DNA of 64,000 nucleotides from Flavobacterium sp. YO12. GTDB lineage: Bacteria > Bacteroidota > Bacteroidia > Flavobacteriales > Flavobacteriaceae. The stretch covers positions 62,001-126,000 of the forward strand of contig NZ_NRQU01000002.1 of the NCBI RefSeq assembly GCF_004119495.1, written 5' to 3'. Made by a program: the position numbers and the translations under genes. The notes under the pieces were generated by a model. That model made no database searches. It saw only the letters and a program-made list of their open reading frames with translations, and was not told the DNA's origin. Positions 37,837-46,084 of this stretch are shown piece after piece; within the stretch, counting starts at the first letter, position 1; each line of letters begins with the position of its first letter.

Positions 37837-38514
37837 TTAGTCTTTAATTTTGAAACGAATATACGTAATTGCCTTGTTAATTTCTAAATATTGTTTTTCA
37901 TAAAAAGTCTGAAAAGCAGTAACTTCTTCAGGGCTTCCCTCATTTTTGTACACATTGTGATTTGCATACAAAACTTCGTGTCCTTCACCATGAAGTAATC
38001 CAAGTGTATAACCGTGCATAAATTCACTGTCGGTTTTAAGATTCACGACACCGTCTTTTTTAAGGATTTTTTTGTAAAGTTTCAAGAACTCAGAATTCGT
38101 CATTCTGTGTTTTGTTCTTTTGTATTTGATTTGCGGATCTGGAAAAGTAATCCAGATTTCATCAACTTCGTTTTCTGCAAAAATATGATTGATTAATTCG
38201 ATTTGAGTTCGAATAAATGCTACATTATGAAGACCAGTTTCGACAGCAGTTTTTGCACCACGCCAAAAACGAGCACCTTTAATGTCGATACCAATAAAAT
38301 TTTTGTTAGGATATTTTTCAGCTAATCCAACAGAGTATTCACCTTTCCCGCATCCCAATTCTAAAACTAAAGGATTATCATTTTTAAAGAAATCAGAATT
38401 CCATTTTCCTCTTAAAGGCATTAAGTTGCCTACAACTTCTTCTCTAGTTGGTTGAAAAACGTTTTGAAATGTTTCGTTTTCTCTGAATCTTTTTAGTTTA
38501 TTTTTACTTCCCAC
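37837..38514 (-). CDS. trmB: tRNA (guanine-46-N7)-methyltransferase
   Basis: A 225-residue SAM enzyme. LELGCGKGEYSVGLA is the SAM-binding start, IGIDIKGAR the acidic loop, and WITFPDPQIKYKRTKHR the TrmB signature with the catalytic Asp. It methylates G46 in the variable loop of tRNAs. The ATG at 38514 gives the family N-terminus (KNKLKRFRENETF). A -7-like TAATTTTG lies at 38532-38539 (minus strand). It heads the leftward pair trmB-lysE. Confidence 0.95.
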   Translation of the reverse strand: MGSKNKLKRFRENETFQNVFQPTREEVVGNLMPLRGKWNSDFFKNDNPLVLELGCGKGEYSVGLAEKYPNKNFIGIDIKGARFWRGAKTAVETGLHNVAFIRTQIELINHIFAENEVDEIWITFPDPQIKYKRTKHRMTNSEFLKLYKKILKKDGVVNLKTDSEFMHGYTLGLLHGEGHEVLYANHNVYKNEGSPEEVTAFQTFYEKQYLEINKAITYIRFKIKD

Positions 38515-38586
38515 TTTACAAAAATTTTCCGCAAAATTAAGGAATATAAACGAATGAAAATAGCGGAATTAGGTTTAAAAGTTTTC

Positions 38587-38637
38587 CGCCACGAATTCAC
38601 GAATTATTTTAAAAAGAAAATTCGTGAATTCGTGGCG
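38587..38637. repeat. CGCCACGAATTCACGAATT perfect hairpin
   Basis: Near-perfect long arms (CGCCACGAATTCACGAATT and complement) around a short AT spacer, with an A-run beyond. It lies between amt and trmB and may act as the amt terminator on the minus strand. Confidence 0.75.
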
Positions 38638-38652
38638 AAAAAAAAAATATTT

Positions 38653-40035
38653 TTACCCGTAATGAGGTTCAGTAATTGAATGTGCTTTCGGATCAAGAGA
38701 TTCATCATGCTGCGATAAATCCAATCCCATATGTTCTGATTCCTCGGAAACTCTTAATGGAATAATAAAATTGGTTACTTTAAACAAGAAATAAGCTCCA
38801 AAGAAAGTAAATATAGAAACCAAAACAAGTGCCATCATGTGGTGTGCAAATACATTCCAGCCTCCGTGCAGCAAACTTGCATCCTTACCGTGCGCAAAAA
38901 TTGCAGTTAGAATCATTCCCATAATTCCGCCGACACCGTGACAGGCAAAAACGTCAAGCGTATCATCGAATTTTTTCGAAAAACGGCAATTTACAGCAGA
39001 GTTTGAAACTAAAGCAGTCACAAAACCAAAAAACATACTTTCAGGAACCGATACAAATCCTGCGGCAGGCGTTATCGCAACAAGACCTACAACTGCACCA
39101 ATACAGGCGCCAAGTGCTGAAACTTTTCTTCCGTTCATTCGGTCAAAGAAAATCCAAGTTAACATCGCTGCGGCAGATGAAGTTGTTGTAGTTGCAAAAG
39201 CCATAGCAGCAGTTCCGTTTGCAGCAAGTGCAGAACCAGCGTTGAAGCCAAACCATCCAAACCATAACATTCCAGTTCCTAGTAATACAAACGGAATATT
39301 AGTTGGTATATGCTGACTGTTTTTTCTTTTTCCTAAAACAATAACACCAGCAAGTGCCGCAAAACCAGAACTCATATGTACAACAGTTCCGCCGGCAAAA
39401 TCTTTTACGCCAAAATAACTTCCTAAAATACCTGTTGGATACCAAACAGAGTGGCATAAAGGCGCGTAAATGAAAATAGTAAATAAGCTGATGAAAAGTA
39501 AATACGAGATAAAACGAACACGCTCTGCAAATGAACCCGTAATAATAGCCGGAGCAATAATGGCAAATTTCATTTGAAACAAGGCAAAAAGCATAAACGG
39601 AATTGTGTTGGCTAATTGTTTATGAGGCAAAACGCCCACATAATCCATAAAAGCAAAAGTAGTTGGGTTACCAAAGAAACTGTAAAAATGATCTCCAGAA
39701 CTAAAACCAACAGGATCTCCAAAAGCTAAACTAAAAGCAACAACAACCCATAAAAGTGTTACAACTCCTAAACAGATAAAACTTTGAAGCATGGTCGAAA
39801 TGACATTTTTCTTGCCCACCATTCCGCCATAAAAAAAAGACAATCCTGGTGTCATGATTAAAACCAAACAACAAGAGGTAAGCATCCAGGCAACATCGGC
39901 AGGTACAATATGTTCTGTTGTGCCAAATTCAGATAAAACATAACTGTTTTCAGTAACAGTTGGCCAAAATGCACCCGTAATGCAAATAATACTTATAATA
40001 ATAAAGGAAATGATCCAGCGTTTCTCTATTTTCAT
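38653..40035 (-). CDS. amt: ammonium transporter
   Basis: A 460-residue membrane protein with the usual 11-12 transmembrane helices. PGLSFFYGGMVGKKNVISTMLQS and GAYFGVKDFAGGTVVHMSSGFAAL are Amt family signatures, the second carrying one of the two pore histidines. A long C-terminal tail (RVSEESEHMGLDLSQHDE) follows the last helix, the part that contacts GlnK in other Amt proteins. No glnK gene is next to it. It imports ammonium or ammonia. Start ATG at 40035. Confidence 0.95.
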   Translation of the reverse strand: MKIEKRWIISFIIISIICITGAFWPTVTENSYVLSEFGTTEHIVPADVAWMLTSCCLVLIMTPGLSFFYGGMVGKKNVISTMLQSFICLGVVTLLWVVVAFSLAFGDPVGFSSGDHFYSFFGNPTTFAFMDYVGVLPHKQLANTIPFMLFALFQMKFAIIAPAIITGSFAERVRFISYLLFISLFTIFIYAPLCHSVWYPTGILGSYFGVKDFAGGTVVHMSSGFAALAGVIVLGKRKNSQHIPTNIPFVLLGTGMLWFGWFGFNAGSALAANGTAAMAFATTTTSSAAAMLTWIFFDRMNGRKVSALGACIGAVVGLVAITPAAGFVSVPESMFFGFVTALVSNSAVNCRFSKKFDDTLDVFACHGVGGIMGMILTAIFAHGKDASLLHGGWNVFAHHMMALVLVSIFTFFGAYFLFKVTNFIIPLRVSEESEHMGLDLSQHDESLDPKAHSITEPHYG

Positions 40036-40271
40036 TTTTCAAATACTTTATTGAACCCTATTTTTTTTGGGGTCAAAGTTAAAAAAAATAAATATTTAGA
40101 TTTTGAGGGCTGTTAAAATAGTGGTTGTGTTTTAATTTTAGTTGATTTTGTAAAATTTGAGTTCTTTTTTTAAGACTACTTTATTTTGACGTTCTAAATT
40201 ATGCCCTAAATTGTCAATTGTATTATAATTAATTTGATTTATGAAGCTGTAAAGCGCTATAAAAGTTATGT

Positions 40272-40787
40272 TTATAAGAATAAAGTCAAAAAATGTTTAT
40301 TTTTTTGAAGCTTTGCGATCAAAGCATCTTCAATTGGCGCTTTTATTTTAATTACAGCATTAACATCATCGTTTGGAATTGTCATTGACAAAACATAATG
40401 TTGAATTTTCCATTCTTTTCCCACTTTAACCAAAACACCAGAACCGCGGCAGATTTTCATTTGCGTATTAAGCAATTCGTCAAACCAAGCTGTTTTTCCA
40501 GTTTTATCAAAAAAGATATGGCGTTCTAAAGCTGTAAAATTCCAAGTTTTTCCTTTGTCAAAATAAGGTTTTGCCCAAACTTTAAAATCCTTTTTAGTCC
40601 AGTTTTCAGTCGCATCAGTTCCAATAAAAATAGCATCGTCTGCCATTAAGTTAAAATAGTCTTCAAATTTTACATCGCCGGCAGCTTTGTGCCAAGCATC
40701 AATTGTTTGATTGATTTTATCTTTGTCTGAGGTTTGAGCATTTGCAAAAGCAGCAACGAATAAAAGTAATAAGAATGTTTTTTTCAT
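40272..40787 (-). CDS. secreted NTF2/SnoaL-like protein (DUF4440)
   Basis: A 171-residue protein with a signal peptide (MKKTFLLLLFVAAFANAQ). The mature part has the NTF2-like arrangement: helix DKDKINQTIDAWHKAAGDVKFEDYFNLMADDAIFIGTDA, then strands, then a long extension GSGVLVKVGKEWKIQHYVLSMTIPND. The family contains enzymes and ligand binders; the function here is unknown. Periplasmic. Confidence 0.8.
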   Translation of the reverse strand: MKKTFLLLLFVAAFANAQTSDKDKINQTIDAWHKAAGDVKFEDYFNLMADDAIFIGTDATENWTKKDFKVWAKPYFDKGKTWNFTALERHIFFDKTGKTAWFDELLNTQMKICRGSGVLVKVGKEWKIQHYVLSMTIPNDDVNAVIKIKAPIEDALIAKLQKNKHFLTLFL

Positions 40788-40972
40788 GTGAGATACTATT
40801 TTAGTTTAAAGGTATTAATTTTTTAAACTATAAATAAGCAATATAAAAAACTTTGCGCTTTGGCGAGATTAATCTTCAAATAAGCTTCAAGTAAAACTTA
40901 AATTATCTTAGATTCCTTTAAGGTTTAGTTTTAAAAAAACGAGTATATTTGAGTGCTTTAAACACATTAGAT

Positions 40973-41647
40973 ATGAATCCGAAAATCTTTATAAGTTCAT
41001 TTGTTATTACTTCTTTACTTCTGGTTTCTTGTAAAAAAGAATTAGAACCTCAGGAGAGCACACCAACTTCTGAATTAGTAAAATTAGGTTTGGCAAAAGA
41101 CACCTCAAAAACGAAGTCAGTGGTAGAACAGCAACAGCAAATGCCTGCTGCAAACCCAAATACTGTTTTGAGCGAGACAAAAGGATTGAATCCTGCTCAC
41201 GGAAAGCCAGGACATCGTTGTGATATTGCAGTTGGAGCTCCGTTAAATTCTGCTCCTGCGCAACAGGCACAAACAATGCAGACGGCTCAAACGGTACAAG
41301 TAAATCCGAATCAAAAAAATGTAGTTACAACTACAGTTGCTGCACCTGCAAAAGTGGCCAAAGGAATGAATCCTCCTCACGGACAACCAGGGCATAGATG
41401 CGACATTGCAGTTGGAGCACCTTTAAATTCGCCAGTTGCAAAAACTACTACTGCTGCGGCTTCAACTCCGCAAAGCGGAACAGCGACACAAAATTTTACG
41501 GTAACGCCGCCGCCGGCAGCAAATCCAGTTCCAGCTTTGTTAAGTACAGAAACTACTCAAAAGGTAGCCGAAGGAATGAATCCGGCACACGGACAACCAG
41601 GACATCGCTGTGATATTGCAGTGGGAGCACCTTTACCAAAATCATAA
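40973..41647 (+). CDS. lipoprotein with three NPxHGxPGHRCDIAVGAPL repeats
   Basis: The start ATG at 40973 gives a lipoprotein signal (residues 1-18, LLLVSCKKE, with the lipidated C after LVS). The 224-residue chain has three copies of a near-identical block with core NPxHGxPGHRCDIAVGAPL at about residues 71-93, 131-153 and 201-221, joined by Ala/Gln/Thr/Pro-rich linkers. Each block holds one Cys and two His that could bind metal or form a disulfide. I do not recognise a named domain. The strong conservation of the three blocks against freely varying linkers points to a real functional unit. It ends at a bidirectional palindromic terminator. Confidence 0.8.
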   Translation: MNPKIFISSFVITSLLLVSCKKELEPQESTPTSELVKLGLAKDTSKTKSVVEQQQQMPAANPNTVLSETKGLNPAHGKPGHRCDIAVGAPLNSAPAQQAQTMQTAQTVQVNPNQKNVVTTTVAAPAKVAKGMNPPHGQPGHRCDIAVGAPLNSPVAKTTTAAASTPQSGTATQNFTVTPPPAANPVPALLSTETTQKVAEGMNPAHGQPGHRCDIAVGAPLPKS

Positions 41648-41679
41648 AAAAAGCGGAATACAATTGTATTCCGCTTTTT
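41646..41679. terminator. perfect palindromic bidirectional terminator
   Basis: GCGGAATACAA and its complement, flanked by A- and T-runs, between convergent genes. Confidence 0.9.
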
Positions 41680-41696
41680 GTTTTAAATCATATGTA

Positions 41697-42857
41697 CTAT
41701 TCAATTTCAAAAATCGCCTGAATTTCTACAACCGAATTTATAGGCAGTGAAACTGCACCAATTGTAGCTCTGGCATGTTTTCCTTTTTCTCCAAAAACCA
41801 AAGCGGTTAAATTTGAAGCCGAATTCATAATTCCAGCATGTTGTGTATATTCAGGAGTAGTATTAAAAAATCCTGTTAACTGCACACATTGTTTTACTTT
41901 ATTCAAATCGCCTCCGCAAGCTTCTTTTAAAACCGCAATTACATTCAGCATGGTTTGATATGTTGCTTCTTTCGCTTGCTCATCAGTAACATTTGCACCA
42001 ACTTTACCCGGATTTAAAATTTTTCCCTCTTTTAAGGCAACTTGATTAATGTATACTTTATGATTCGAAATCGTATACGGAACATAATTTCCAACTGGTT
42101 TAGGAGCTTCAGGAAGCACAATGTTGTTGTCTTTTAATGTTTTGTTGATATCAGTTTTAATTTCTGCCGAAGTTGTTTTTACAGTTTTGATATTTTCTGT
42201 GTTTTTCAATCCAGATGCGGCTCTTGCTAAAGCTTTTCCTTGTTCTTTAGCTAAATTTAATTCGCTTAAAGAAGGTCTTGTTCCAGTTGATCCCGTTAAT
42301 GCGGTGGCTCCAAAAGGCGTATTTCCTTGTGGTACTGATTTGTCTAAACCAGCTGTTCCCATAATTCCAGTAGGAACAATTATCATTCCGTGAGAAGCCA
42401 GAATATTCCAGAAAGATAATATTGCAGCTTCTTTTCCTGCGCCAGATCCTGCAGACATAAATACAGTTGATGGTTTTCCTTCTAAAGCTCTTGAAGTCCA
42501 AAGAGGAATACTTTGGCTGAAAAAGTAATTCATATCGGCACTGATATTGGCAAAATGAACAGGGCTTCCAAATGCGATTCCGTCATAATTAGCCAATTCA
42601 TCAATAACAGCAACTGGCAGTTTTTCTACGTCAGAATTTAGTTTTTCTTTTGGATTTATGGACGGAACTCTTTTTATAATTGCTCTTGTATTTGGATATT
42701 CCTGAATTCCTTCGGCAATTGCTTTAGCCATTTTATATGTGCCTCCGTTTTGCGAATAAATTAAAACCAGAATATTTGTTTCGGGGGTTTTTACTTGTGC
42801 ATTGGCGCCAAAGCCTATAAAAACTGCGATTAATAATGCGAGTAATTGCTTTTTCAT
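41697..42857 (-). CDS. secreted flavodoxin (WrbA-like) / RidA fusion
   Basis: The start ATG at 42857 gives a 386-residue protein with a signal peptide (MKKQLLALLIAVFIGFGANAQ). Residues about 25-235 are an NAD(P)H:quinone oxidoreductase or flavodoxin domain: ILVLIYSQNGGTYKMAKAIAEG at the FMN phosphate loop, FGSPVHFANISADM and MGTAGLDKSVPQG. Residues about 265-386 are a RidA/YjgF domain with QCVQLTGFFNTTPEY and RATIGAVSLPINSVVEIQ, which includes the catalytic-site Arg. A fusion of these two folds with an export signal is unusual; both halves are normally cytosolic. A typical Rossmann flavodoxin would need to bind FMN before or after export, so a Tat or post-export route is an open point. Confidence 0.85.
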   Translation of the reverse strand: MKKQLLALLIAVFIGFGANAQVKTPETNILVLIYSQNGGTYKMAKAIAEGIQEYPNTRAIIKRVPSINPKEKLNSDVEKLPVAVIDELANYDGIAFGSPVHFANISADMNYFFSQSIPLWTSRALEGKPSTVFMSAGSGAGKEAAILSFWNILASHGMIIVPTGIMGTAGLDKSVPQGNTPFGATALTGSTGTRPSLSELNLAKEQGKALARAASGLKNTENIKTVKTTSAEIKTDINKTLKDNNIVLPEAPKPVGNYVPYTISNHKVYINQVALKEGKILNPGKVGANVTDEQAKEATYQTMLNVIAVLKEACGGDLNKVKQCVQLTGFFNTTPEYTQHAGIMNSASNLTALVFGEKGKHARATIGAVSLPINSVVEIQAIFEIE

Positions 42858-42987
42858 GAATGTGTTTTTAATAATTATGGTATAAAATCCCAACTATGCA
42901 CTTGTTTTCAAGTTTTATTTTTGGGACTGCAAATTTACTTCTTACAATATCGAAAAACGTTATTATTATCTTAATTGTCTTATCTAA

Positions 42988-43185
42988 GGAGGACTAATCT
43001 TAAGTCCCTGAGGGACGAAATAGTTATAGAAAATAAAAGGACACCAAAAAAAGAACCCCAGCGGGGTGATATATTGAGTATTGTCAGTAAAAATAATATG
43101 TCGTTCCGCTGGAGCTGGATTTTTATAACGGATATCAAATTAGCTATAAATATATTGCTCCTCTGGAGCTTTAAATTTAGCAGTT
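42988..43185. repeat. GTCCCTGAGGGAC / CCCCAGCGGGG repeat cluster
   Basis: Contains GTCCCTGAGGGAC (43004-43016) and CCCCAGCGGGG (43056-43066), then CCGCTGGAGCTGG and GCTCCTCTGGAGC relatives on the right. Each piece is a small palindrome, and together they form two bracketing hairpins with spacers. No coding frame is supported; the 70-codon frame here is repeat sequence. Confidence 0.75.
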
Positions 43186-43342
43186 GATTTTATTGATTTC
43201 TTTTATTCTCATAGCTTTTGAGATTGGTAGAGGAAATAATCTTTTCAAATGCATTCTTTTGCATGCTGTGTGTGTTTAAATGCTTCAATTCAAAAAAATA
43301 GCTGATAATTTTCTAACTTCGGGAAAACAAATTTTCTATTTT

Positions 43343-44002
43343 ATGAAAAAAGCAATTGTATATGGCGCGAGCGGACTAGTTGGATCGTACATTCTAGAAA
43401 ACTTATTGAAGGATGATGCTTATGAACAAGTTGTAATAGTTGTTCGAAAAGATTTAAATATCCAGCATCCCAAATTAAAAACGCTTATAGGTGATTTTAA
43501 TTCGTTAGCCAATGTAGTGCAAGGCATTGAAATAGATGAAGTTTTTATTTCGCTTGGCACAACGCAAAAGAAAACACCAGATAAAAAAGTGTACTATCAA
43601 ATAGATCATGATTATCCAGTTTTGGCAGCAAAACTCGCTAAAGAAAATGGTGCAAAATCAGTATTCTTGGTTTCTGCAATTGGTGCAAATGTAAATTCAT
43701 CTGTTTTTTATGTGAAAACAAAAGGTGAGGCAGAACAAAATATTATTAATTTAAATTTTGAGCATACTTATATTTTTCGTCCTTCGATGATTTTAGGAGA
43801 TCGAAAAGAAAATCGACCACTGGAAAAAATCTTTAAAGCAGTTTTTAAAGTCATTAATCCGTTATTTATTGGAAAACTAAGCGCTTATAAAGGAATTGAA
43901 GCCAGAGATATTGCAAAAGCAATGGTTAAGAGCGCAACGAAGTTTAACGAACCAGTTAATATACTGCATTGGAAAGAAATGAACGCTTTATTAAACATAT
44001 AG
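43343..44002 (+). CDS. atypical SDR / NAD(P)H-binding protein
   Basis: A 219-residue protein, from the ATG at 43343 (MKKAIVYGASGLVGSYILENLL), which gives the NADP-binding GASGLVG at residues 8-14. VFLVSAIGANVNSSVFYVKTKGEAEQ corresponds to the region around the YxxxK motif (YVKTKGE), and RPSMILGDRKENRPLE is typical of the NAD(P)-binding_10/ HTATIP2-like group. The upstream extension from 43280 has no family support. Cytosolic, function unknown. Confidence 0.75.
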   Translation: MKKAIVYGASGLVGSYILENLLKDDAYEQVVIVVRKDLNIQHPKLKTLIGDFNSLANVVQGIEIDEVFISLGTTQKKTPDKKVYYQIDHDYPVLAAKLAKENGAKSVFLVSAIGANVNSSVFYVKTKGEAEQNIINLNFEHTYIFRPSMILGDRKENRPLEKIFKAVFKVINPLFIGKLSAYKGIEARDIAKAMVKSATKFNEPVNILHWKEMNALLNI

Positions 44003-44123
44003 AAACATAGTTTTTATAGTCAAAATTAGGTGTTTCACTTATTTTAAATACACACAAACAACTATGTGAAAGAAACATGTTTCTTTTTGTCTCCTTTTCG
44101 AATCATAAAATCTATGTTTCTAT
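44000..44123. repeat. ATAGAAACATAG inverted repeat
   Basis: ATAGAAACATAG at 44000-44011 and its complement at 44112-44123, with a spacer that contains AAGAAACATGTTTCTT, itself a palindrome. It starts at the end of the SDR gene. Confidence 0.6.
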
Positions 44124-44177
44124 GTGTTTAATGTTTTTTACGATCCTAGTGGAGCGAACCAGCAGGTTTATTGAAAT

Positions 44178-44217
44178 AAAAAATGGCATTATCTTGATTT
44201 GAGATAATGCCATTTTT
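44178..44217 (-). terminator. terminator after hpf
   Basis: AAATGGCATTATCT and its complement around a short loop, with T-run on the minus strand, just past the hpf stop. Confidence 0.8.
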
Positions 44218-44233
44218 GTATGTGATGTTTATA

Positions 44234-44548
44234 TTAATGTGCCTTCAGTTTTTCGAAAGTAGTAGTCAATGATTTCTTTGCTTTAGTTAAAGCGCCGCTA
44301 AAAGCTTTTTCGAGTGTATCGGCATGTTCTGTTACGGTAATAGGCTGTAATTTTACAGGACGAACTTCGATTACACATTTTTTATCGTTTACACTAAATT
44401 TTTCTCCATTTTCATCTCCAAAATGTACTTCAATGCGGGTAATTTTATCTTCAAAACGAGCTAAACCTTTTTCTAATTCTTCAGAAAAATAAGCTGCTAA
44501 TCTTTCGTGTCCTTCGATGTTCTTGTCGGTATTGATTTGAATTTTCAT
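44234..44548 (-). CDS. hpf: HPF/RaiA-type ribosome-associated protein
   Basis: A 104-residue protein of the short HPF/YfiA fold. MKIQINTDKNIEGHERLAAYFSEELEKGLARFEDKITRIEVHF shows the family strand-helix pattern, and EVRPVKLQPITVTEHADTLEKAFSGALTKAKKSL is the basic second half that contacts 16S rRNA. It places ribosomes in hibernation under stress. The family hallmark of long HPF (extra C-terminal dimerisation domain) is absent, so it is the short form. Confidence 0.88.
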   Translation of the reverse strand: MKIQINTDKNIEGHERLAAYFSEELEKGLARFEDKITRIEVHFGDENGEKFSVNDKKCVIEVRPVKLQPITVTEHADTLEKAFSGALTKAKKSLTTTFEKLKAH

Positions 44549-44655
44549 ATCGGTTTATATTTAATGATTGTTTCTCAAAGCTATCTTTTTTAGCGCAAAA
44601 AGCCAAAGAGATTAGTAAAATATTATGAAAAAAATATACGATTTATCGTCTTGTT

Positions 44656-44714
44656 TGTCATTCCGATCCCGAGGCTTCGGGAGAGGAATCTTCGCAAGTA
44701 ACTTTACAAGAGTA
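44656..44714. repeat. TGTCATT repeat, half copy
   Basis: Left half only: TGTCATTCCGATCCCGAGGC then AATCTTCGCAAGTAACTTTACAAG. It resembles the left half and inner part of the complete copies. Confidence 0.7.
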
Positions 44715-44776
44715 AACAAACTAAATTGTAAGAAAATCACATAATCTGCTCAGGTTTTTTAATATATTTGCAGTCC

Positions 44777-44914
44777 TAAACATCGAGAATATGAACACAA
44801 CAAAACTTTTTGCCCGTATGGTACGCTGGCGGTATTGGAAACAACCACAACGCGTTCTCGAAGGCGTAGGACAGCTAACCCATACGGGTTTTATATTTCC
44901 TAAATTTCGAGATT
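44777..44914 (+). other. structured leader upstream of the small paralogous gene
   Basis: A promoter-like TATATTTG lies at 44763-44770, so the transcript probably starts near 44777. It contains a perfect 9-base stem, CCCGTATGG (44813-44821) with CCATACGGG (44880-44888), an inner stem TACGC (44822-44826) with GCGTA (44864-44868), and a small GAAA-loop hairpin (TTG GAAA CAA). ACGC at 44850-44853 can pair with the same GCGT, so two folds compete. The upstream ATG at 44791 opens a 63-codon frame across the whole structure; the context CGAGA-ATG is repeated at the next gene's start (CGAGATTATG), so it may be a leader peptide or a structured non-coding leader. Not a tRNA or known riboswitch as far as I can see. 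Confidence 0.4.
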
Positions 44915-45151
44915 ATGAGTACAAACACGCTTTCAAAAGAAACCGAATTGCGGTTAGCCAATTTTTTCAACCAAACAGTTGATCCCAAAAGTCTGGCAAA
45001 AGCAATCCGACAAATCAATTATTTAATTGCTTTAAGTATAATTCGGGATTGTGAAACATTCGAAACCGAGAAAATAAACCTCGAAAAAGGTTATTATTGG
45101 CTCAATGAATTAGCCGAGATTTTAAATCCTTATTTTGAGGTTGAGAATTAA
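44915..45151 (+). CDS. small protein, paralogue of 61337-61570
   Basis: A 78-residue helical protein (MSTNTLSKETELRLANFFNQTVDPKSLAKAIRQIN), ending YYWLNELAEILNPYFEVEN. It aligns without gaps, about half identical, with the 77-residue product at 61337. Conserved blocks are LSKE, RL..FF, DPK.(L/M)AK, RQ.NY, R.CET.E and YWLN.LAE.L.PY. I recognise no named domain. No signal or membrane segment, so a cytosolic helical bundle, perhaps regulatory. The gene sits behind a structured leader and ahead of a strong terminator, monocistronic. Confidence 0.7.
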   Translation: MSTNTLSKETELRLANFFNQTVDPKSLAKAIRQINYLIALSIIRDCETFETEKINLEKGYYWLNELAEILNPYFEVEN

Positions 45152-45158
45152 GAAAATG

Positions 45159-45188
45159 AAAAAGCCACTGATGAAGTGGCTTTTTTTT
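45159..45188 (+). terminator. terminator after small paralogous gene
   Basis: AAGCCACT, GATGA loop, AGTGGCTT, then a T8-run. Confidence 0.88.
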
Positions 45189-45212
45189 GTTTTTCCAATA
45201 TCTAGGTTTTAA

Positions 45213-46007
45213 TTATAATGCTGTTTGTTTATTAAAAATCGTATCCAAATGATATTCTAGAAACTCTTTTCGCGGCGCAATATGAGGAGATTTTATTTTT
45301 TGATTTTCAATTAAACTAAAATATTTATCGAAAAATTCTGTTCCTTTTTTCTTCTTAAGTGTTTCCGAAAATATTATTTCATGATTTGTACTTATTCCGA
45401 TCAAACCTTTGTCAAATGCTTTATCATAAAGAGCAGAGAAACAAATTCCATTTTGGATATTTAATCTTTCTTTTTCATTTTTTGACCAAGGAACAATATG
45501 ACTAGCAAATAGTAATTCAGGAATGTCAATTCCTGTTATTGCACATTTGGATGAATAGTTTGTTAAGACCATTTTTCGAAACACACATTGATTTACTCTT
45601 GATTTGATTTCACGAATAACTGTTTCTCCTTGTAAATCTTTTAGATCTAAAAGAATATTTTCGTATTTATTTTTAATAGATGTATTCTCTTTTTGGGCAA
45701 TAATTTCCTCACTCATAAATAATAATTCTTCTCTATTATTGAAGAATTCATCCCAAATAGACTGAATTTTTTTTCCGCCATTTTGCAAGCCTCCCGCACC
45801 TCTTTGTTGATGATATGGATCAACGCTGGCAAAGTTGGCTAATCTAATAGATATTGAACTCGGGGTTCGGTTTATTAAATTGCCTAATTTAATTACATCT
45901 GGATTTTGATGATTGATTTTTTTGTATTCAATTGTAAGATATAAATTTAGAGCAACGATAAATTCCTCTCGTGTCCAAAGTCTGGTTTTGGTTTTTGGTT
46001 GTGGCAT
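45213..46007 (-). CDS. HNH endonuclease
   Basis: A 264-residue protein. The C-terminal half is an HNH domain of the HNH_2 type (about residues 145-210): CAITGIDIPELLFASHIVPWSK, with the first His in SHIVPW, then a metal-site region ending LYDKAFDKGLIGIS. The N-terminal half carries basic helices (WTREEFIVALNLYLTIEYKK) likely to bind DNA. Such stand-alone nucleases are often restriction-type, but no methylase lies nearby, so its role is open. It starts at 46007, 77 bases downstream of the AsmA-like gene end on the same strand. Confidence 0.85.
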   Translation of the reverse strand: MPQPKTKTRLWTREEFIVALNLYLTIEYKKINHQNPDVIKLGNLINRTPSSISIRLANFASVDPYHQQRGAGGLQNGGKKIQSIWDEFFNNREELLFMSEEIIAQKENTSIKNKYENILLDLKDLQGETVIREIKSRVNQCVFRKMVLTNYSSKCAITGIDIPELLFASHIVPWSKNEKERLNIQNGICFSALYDKAFDKGLIGISTNHEIIFSETLKKKKGTEFFDKYFSLIENQKIKSPHIAPRKEFLEYHLDTIFNKQTAL

Positions 46008-46084
46008 TTATAATTTGTTTACAGTAAATGTAAAAAATATGTATTATAGAATCATTTTTTAAATGATAAAAACGGCAGTGATTT

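Noticed and set aside
43004-43016. CRISPR-like repeat units
   Set aside because: The units are palindromic and irregularly spaced, with no spacers of constant size and no cas genes.
42975-43187. 70-codon frame on the plus strand (42975-43187)
   Set aside because: It lies wholly within the GTCCCTGAGGGAC/CCCCAGCGGGG palindromic repeats and the protein has no coherent pattern.
44811-44890. tRNA at the 9-base stem region of 44811-44890
   Set aside because: The acceptor-like stem is too long, the D, anticodon and T arms do not fold, and there is no T-loop consensus.
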